Assembly: GCA_963708515.1 (NCBI GenBank)
Contig: CAVPSX010000001.1
Coordinates: forward strand, 1-64,000
Direction: 5' to 3'
DNA: 64,000 nt
Source: JAPLJM01 sp963708515
GTDB taxonomy: Bacteria > Desulfobacterota > Syntrophia > Syntrophales > Fen-1087
A program made the translations under genes and the position numbers. Of this stretch, positions 61,089 through 64,000 are shown piece after piece (position 1 is the stretch's first letter; the number at the start of each line of letters is the position of its first letter). The notes under the pieces are model-generated. The model made no database searches and was not told where the DNA came from. It was given only the letters and a program-made list of their open reading frames with translations.

Positions 61089-61286
61089 CTAACCCGGCAC
61101 GCGTTTCACGGCGCCGCTGGTTAGAAGCTCCTGCAGCTGGGCCAGAAGCTGTCGCTCCTGGGGGTCGATTTTCATATCCGCATTGGCGAGCATAAGAATC
61201 TTTTCGTATTCCGTGGTTGTCAGTTCATGGTCCTCGATGGCTTTGTCGATCATTTCTTTCAATTTGGCGGCTTCTTTGCTTAACAT
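61089..61286 (-). CDS. Small helical protein linked to the antiporter
   Basis: 65 residues from the ATG at 61286, 8 bases after GAGAGG; a GTG three codons upstream is less likely. MLSKEAAKLKEMIDKAIEDH then ELTTTEYEKILMLANADMKI and DPQERQLLAQLQELLTSGAV resembles the EF-hand-like or TerB-like acidic helical repeat (DMKIDPQE). Function unknown. It precedes the CPA2 gene by 15 bases, so a regulatory partner is plausible. Confidence 0.6.
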   Translation of the reverse strand: MLSKEAAKLKEMIDKAIEDHELTTTEYEKILMLANADMKIDPQERQLLAQLQELLTSGAVKRVPG

Positions 61287-61536
61287 GAATAACACCTCTC
61301 GTTGGATTCTGCTTATTTGGACCGGATTGCCCTTTCGGGCACGCGGTATATAGAAAAGTCAACGGGGAATGTCAATACCATTTCTGGAAGCGAGAAAAAT
61401 CATTGACATTTGCTTTTGAAAAGACCTAATATGCGGGGCGGTCCGGATCGTTGCGGCAGGCCTTGTGTAAAGCGGGCCGGCGGGGCAGTCGGTTTATCAG
61501 GAAAAGCCCTTTAAAGGTCTTAATCGGGAGTTCGGC

Positions 61537-62106
61537 ATGATCAAAGATCTTGTCGTCAAAAACAGAACTTACCGTAGGTTTGATCAGGGCTTCGCCGTCG
61601 GCATGGACGCCCTGCGGGAGCTGGTTGAACTGGCCAGGCTCAGCGGATCGGCCGGCAATAAACAGCCTCTCAAGTATATCCTTTCCTGCGATCCCCTAAA
61701 AAACGCACTCATTTTTGAACACCTGGCCTGGGCCGGCTATTTGAAAGACTGGCCCGGTCCCGCCGAGGGTGAAAGACCCTCCGCCTATATCCTCATGCTG
61801 GGCGACAAAGAGATCAGCCCGTCCTTCGATTTCGACAATGGCATCGCCGCGCAGAGCATTCTGCTGGGTGCCGTGGAAAAAGGGCTCGGGGGCTGCATGA
61901 TCGCATCCATCCAGCGGCCCAAACTTCGTGAAAAGCTTAATATTCCGGATAGATACGAGATGCTCCTGGTGATCGCGCTGGGGAAGCCTGTCGAAACCGT
62001 CGTCCTCGAAACGGTGAAGACGGACGGAGATGTGAGATACTGGCGGGATGGCGAAGGCAGGCATTATGTTCCCAAACGCTCTCTGGACGATATCGTTCTG
62101 GCCTGA
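61537..62106 (+). CDS. Nitroreductase-family flavoprotein
   Basis: 189 residues: VVKNRTYRRFDQGFAVGMDA, LVELARLSGSAGNKQPLKYI with the FMN-binding RLSxSAxNxQP pattern, and FDNGIAAQSILLGAVEKGLG then GCMIASIQRPKLREKL. FMN-dependent NAD(P)H oxidoreductase with unknown acceptor. Stands alone; the 250 bases upstream have a GCCC-TTTC-GGGC hairpin near 61,329 and nothing else clear. Confidence 0.9.
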   Translation: MIKDLVVKNRTYRRFDQGFAVGMDALRELVELARLSGSAGNKQPLKYILSCDPLKNALIFEHLAWAGYLKDWPGPAEGERPSAYILMLGDKEISPSFDFDNGIAAQSILLGAVEKGLGGCMIASIQRPKLREKLNIPDRYEMLLVIALGKPVETVVLETVKTDGDVRYWRDGEGRHYVPKRSLDDIVLA

Positions 62107-62187
62107 TCAGAAATAAGAATTTCCGGGTTTTTTAGCAACAGGAATTCATGGTTCATTTAATCAATCTTTTTTGAAAGGAGGCTGTTC

Positions 62188-63996
62188 ATGACCACAACCA
62201 TCATCTGTATCATCGGCTTCATCCTTTACATGGGCCTGTACTTTACGTACGGGAAAAAGATCGAACGGGACGTCGTCCGGGCCTCGGATGATATCGAGGC
62301 GCCGTCGAAACGTCTGTATGACGGCATCGATTACGTGCCCGCCCACCGGATGGTCCTATTCGGCCATCATTTTTCCTCCATCGCCGGGGCCGGCCCCATC
62401 ATCGGCCCCGCCCTGGCCATGTGCTGGGGATGGCTTCCCGCCCTCCTCTGGGTCTGGCTGGGAAACATCTTCATCGGCGCCATCCACGACTACATCGCCC
62501 TGATGGCCTCGATGCGCTATGACGGCAAGTCCATCCAGTTCGTCGCCTCCGACCTGATTTCCAAACGGACGGGAACGGCCTTTTACTGGATCGTCTTCTT
62601 CCTCCTCGTTTTGGTCGTCGCGGCCTTCGGCACGGTTATCTCCGGGATGTTCGCCAAAACGCCGGAAATCGCCGCGGCCTCCATCTACGTGACCTTCGTG
62701 GCCATGATCCTCGGGTATCTTATCTATGTTGTCAAAATGAACCTCCCGATCGCTACGATCATCGGGGTCGCCATGATGGCCGCCGCCATCTGGGCGGGTA
62801 CGATATTTCCCGTGCAGGCGAGCTTTGAGGTCTGGCTGGTCGTCCTCTTCTTCTACATCATCATCGCCGCCGCCATCCCCGTCAATATCCTGCTGCAGCC
62901 CCGGGACTATCTCAATTCCTGGCTCCTCTACTTCGGGATATTCGTGGGATTCGCCGCCGCCTTCTTCACCTTCAGGGGCGTGGAGATCCCCATGATGTCC
63001 GATTTCGCACCGGTCCTGATCGGCGGGAAGCCGACGCCCTTCTGGCCCGCCATTCCTCTGATCGTCGCCTGCGGGTCCCTCTCGGGCTTCCATTCCCTGG
63101 TCGCCTCCGGGACGTCCTCCAAGCAGATCGCCAAGGAGTCTGACGGCCTCTTCATCGGCTACGGGGCCATGTTCACGGAAGGGTTCCTCTCCACGATCGT
63201 CATCTGCGGCATCGCCGGTTTCGGCTTCACGGCCCTGAAGAACGCCCATGACGCCGCCGCTGCCGCTGCCGCCGCCAAAGCTGCTGCGGGGGCCGTCGCC
63301 GGAGCGGGAGGCGTGGCCGCCGCAGCTACCGCGGTTGTTGCCCCCTTTGCCCTCACCCTCGACAACTGGGGGGCCATGTTCACCAAGACCTCGGAGGCCC
63401 TGAGGCTCTCCCAGGCCAACCTGGTCATTCAGACCTACGCGGATATGGTCGCGGCAAGCTTCCTTTCCTTCATCCCCACGAAGATCGTCAAGGTCATCGC
63501 CGGGCTGTGGATCTCCGCCTTCGCCCTGACGACCCTCGACACGACCAACCGGATCGCCCGCTACTGCGTTGTGGAGATGCTGGCCCCGGTGAAGAACAAG
63601 GCTTCGGGCCTCTACAACATCCTGACGAACCGCTGGATCGCCTCGCTGATTCCGGCCCTCATCGGCATCTATCTGGCATGGAGCAAGCAGTTCACCATCG
63701 TCTGGCCGTCTTTCGGGGCCGCCAACCAGCTCATCGCCTCGATCGCCCTGATGACGGGGGCCGCCTATGTGGCCAAGAAGCTCAAGTCCAAGTTCGCCAT
63801 CATGGCGGTCATTCCCGCCTGGTTCCTCTGGATCACGGTGACATCGGCCATCATCTGGTTCATGATCGTGGTCATGCCGGCCAACATCGCCAAGGCGCCC
63901 GGGCAGGGCTGGACGGTCCAGGTCATCATGGGGATCATGCTCATCATGAATGTCATCTTCATTGTCGATTTCGTGAAATCGCGTAAAAAAGAGTAA
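62188..63996 (+). CDS. cstA: Carbon starvation protein A (pyruvate/peptide transporter family)
   Basis: 602 residues, about 16 helices, SD AAAGGAGG 8 bases upstream. ICIIGFILYMGLYFTYGKKI, RMVLFGHHFSSIAGAGPIIG then PALAMCWGWLPALLWVWLGN, CGSLSGFHSLVASGTSSKQI and WPSFGAANQLIASIALMTGA are the CstA family signatures. Members import pyruvate or peptides. An Ala-rich stretch of about 30 residues near 352-385 (KNAHDAAAAAAAAKAAAGA...) interrupts the usual loop. Neighbouring POR genes fit pyruvate use. The stop is 4 bases from the window end. Confidence 0.93.
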   Translation: MTTTIICIIGFILYMGLYFTYGKKIERDVVRASDDIEAPSKRLYDGIDYVPAHRMVLFGHHFSSIAGAGPIIGPALAMCWGWLPALLWVWLGNIFIGAIHDYIALMASMRYDGKSIQFVASDLISKRTGTAFYWIVFFLLVLVVAAFGTVISGMFAKTPEIAAASIYVTFVAMILGYLIYVVKMNLPIATIIGVAMMAAAIWAGTIFPVQASFEVWLVVLFFYIIIAAAIPVNILLQPRDYLNSWLLYFGIFVGFAAAFFTFRGVEIPMMSDFAPVLIGGKPTPFWPAIPLIVACGSLSGFHSLVASGTSSKQIAKESDGLFIGYGAMFTEGFLSTIVICGIAGFGFTALKNAHDAAAAAAAAKAAAGAVAGAGGVAAAATAVVAPFALTLDNWGAMFTKTSEALRLSQANLVIQTYADMVAASFLSFIPTKIVKVIAGLWISAFALTTLDTTNRIARYCVVEMLAPVKNKASGLYNILTNRWIASLIPALIGIYLAWSKQFTIVWPSFGAANQLIASIALMTGAAYVAKKLKSKFAIMAVIPAWFLWITVTSAIIWFMIVVMPANIAKAPGQGWTVQVIMGIMLIMNVIFIVDFVKSRKKE

Positions 63997-64000
63997 ATTT

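Overview
The window reads as two unrelated genomic segments joined near position 11,260. Bases 1 to about 11,258 are very GC-rich. They carry genes with Pro/Thr/Ala-rich linkers, GTG starts and -10 boxes lying almost on the start codon, which suggests a Chloroflexota-like (or another high-GC) bacterium. From about 11,260 to the end the base composition drops and the gene content is that of a Desulfobacterota (Syntrophales-like) anaerobe: oxoacid:ferredoxin oxidoreductase, CoA-transferases, a B12-type radical SAM/DUF2344 fusion and CstA. The join falls between a complete small gene and the 3' stump of an unrelated ATPase gene, so an assembly chimera is the simplest reading. Single-base frame breaks occur in about ten genes on both sides of the join and mostly restore a conserved protein, so many look like sequencing indels rather than decay.

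Region A (1-11,268): a methionine/SAM-cycle group (mtnA, ahcY, metK) interspersed with an acetyltransferase, an S9 peptidase, a sortase-like lipoprotein and a C39-like peptidase; then mannose-1-phosphate guanylyltransferase overlapping a phosphohexomutase, and a 74-residue SWIM-type zinc-finger protein.

Region B1 (11,260-17,660): an AT-richer accessory island of small modules on both strands. It holds a HEPN/MNT pair, higBA, two DUF4143 AAA ATPases, the stumps of two more ATPase genes, and an AbiEii-like nucleotidyltransferase with a small partner. The modules are separated by GGGGACAG-type repeats.

Region B2 (17,567-42,250): mostly housekeeping. It contains a LamG-VanZ membrane protein, a PAS-GGDEF protein with a degenerate GGDEF site, tsaC/yrdC, a DUF3426 protein, hpt, a rhodanese and a radical SAM fusion. 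These are followed by rplU-rpmA-csp-obg-proB, ogt-mntP, uvrBC, the rpmH-rnpA-yidD-yidC-jag-mnmE block, a GMP-synthase-like ATP pyrophosphatase lacking the glutaminase, and a DUF1289 protein.

Region B3 (42,500-64,000): catabolism and energy metabolism. A minus-strand set holds a permease, a two-part family III CoA-transferase, an acyl-CoA dehydrogenase stump and an enoyl-CoA hydratase, next to a double-Cache sensor kinase and NarL-type regulator. A second minus-strand operon runs XRE-cupin regulator, POR gamma, a GltD/NfnB-PorD fusion, POR alpha, POR beta, ketopantoate-reductase-like protein, class V aminotransferase and DapA-like aldolase. It is probably a regulated route through an oxoacid to acyl-CoA and reduced ferredoxin. 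A CPA2 antiporter, a nitroreductase and CstA end the window. Two repeat families (perfect GGGGACAG palindromes, and a 24-base element with a TTTGCATAACC head) are scattered between genes of region B. No tRNA, rRNA or CRISPR array was seen.
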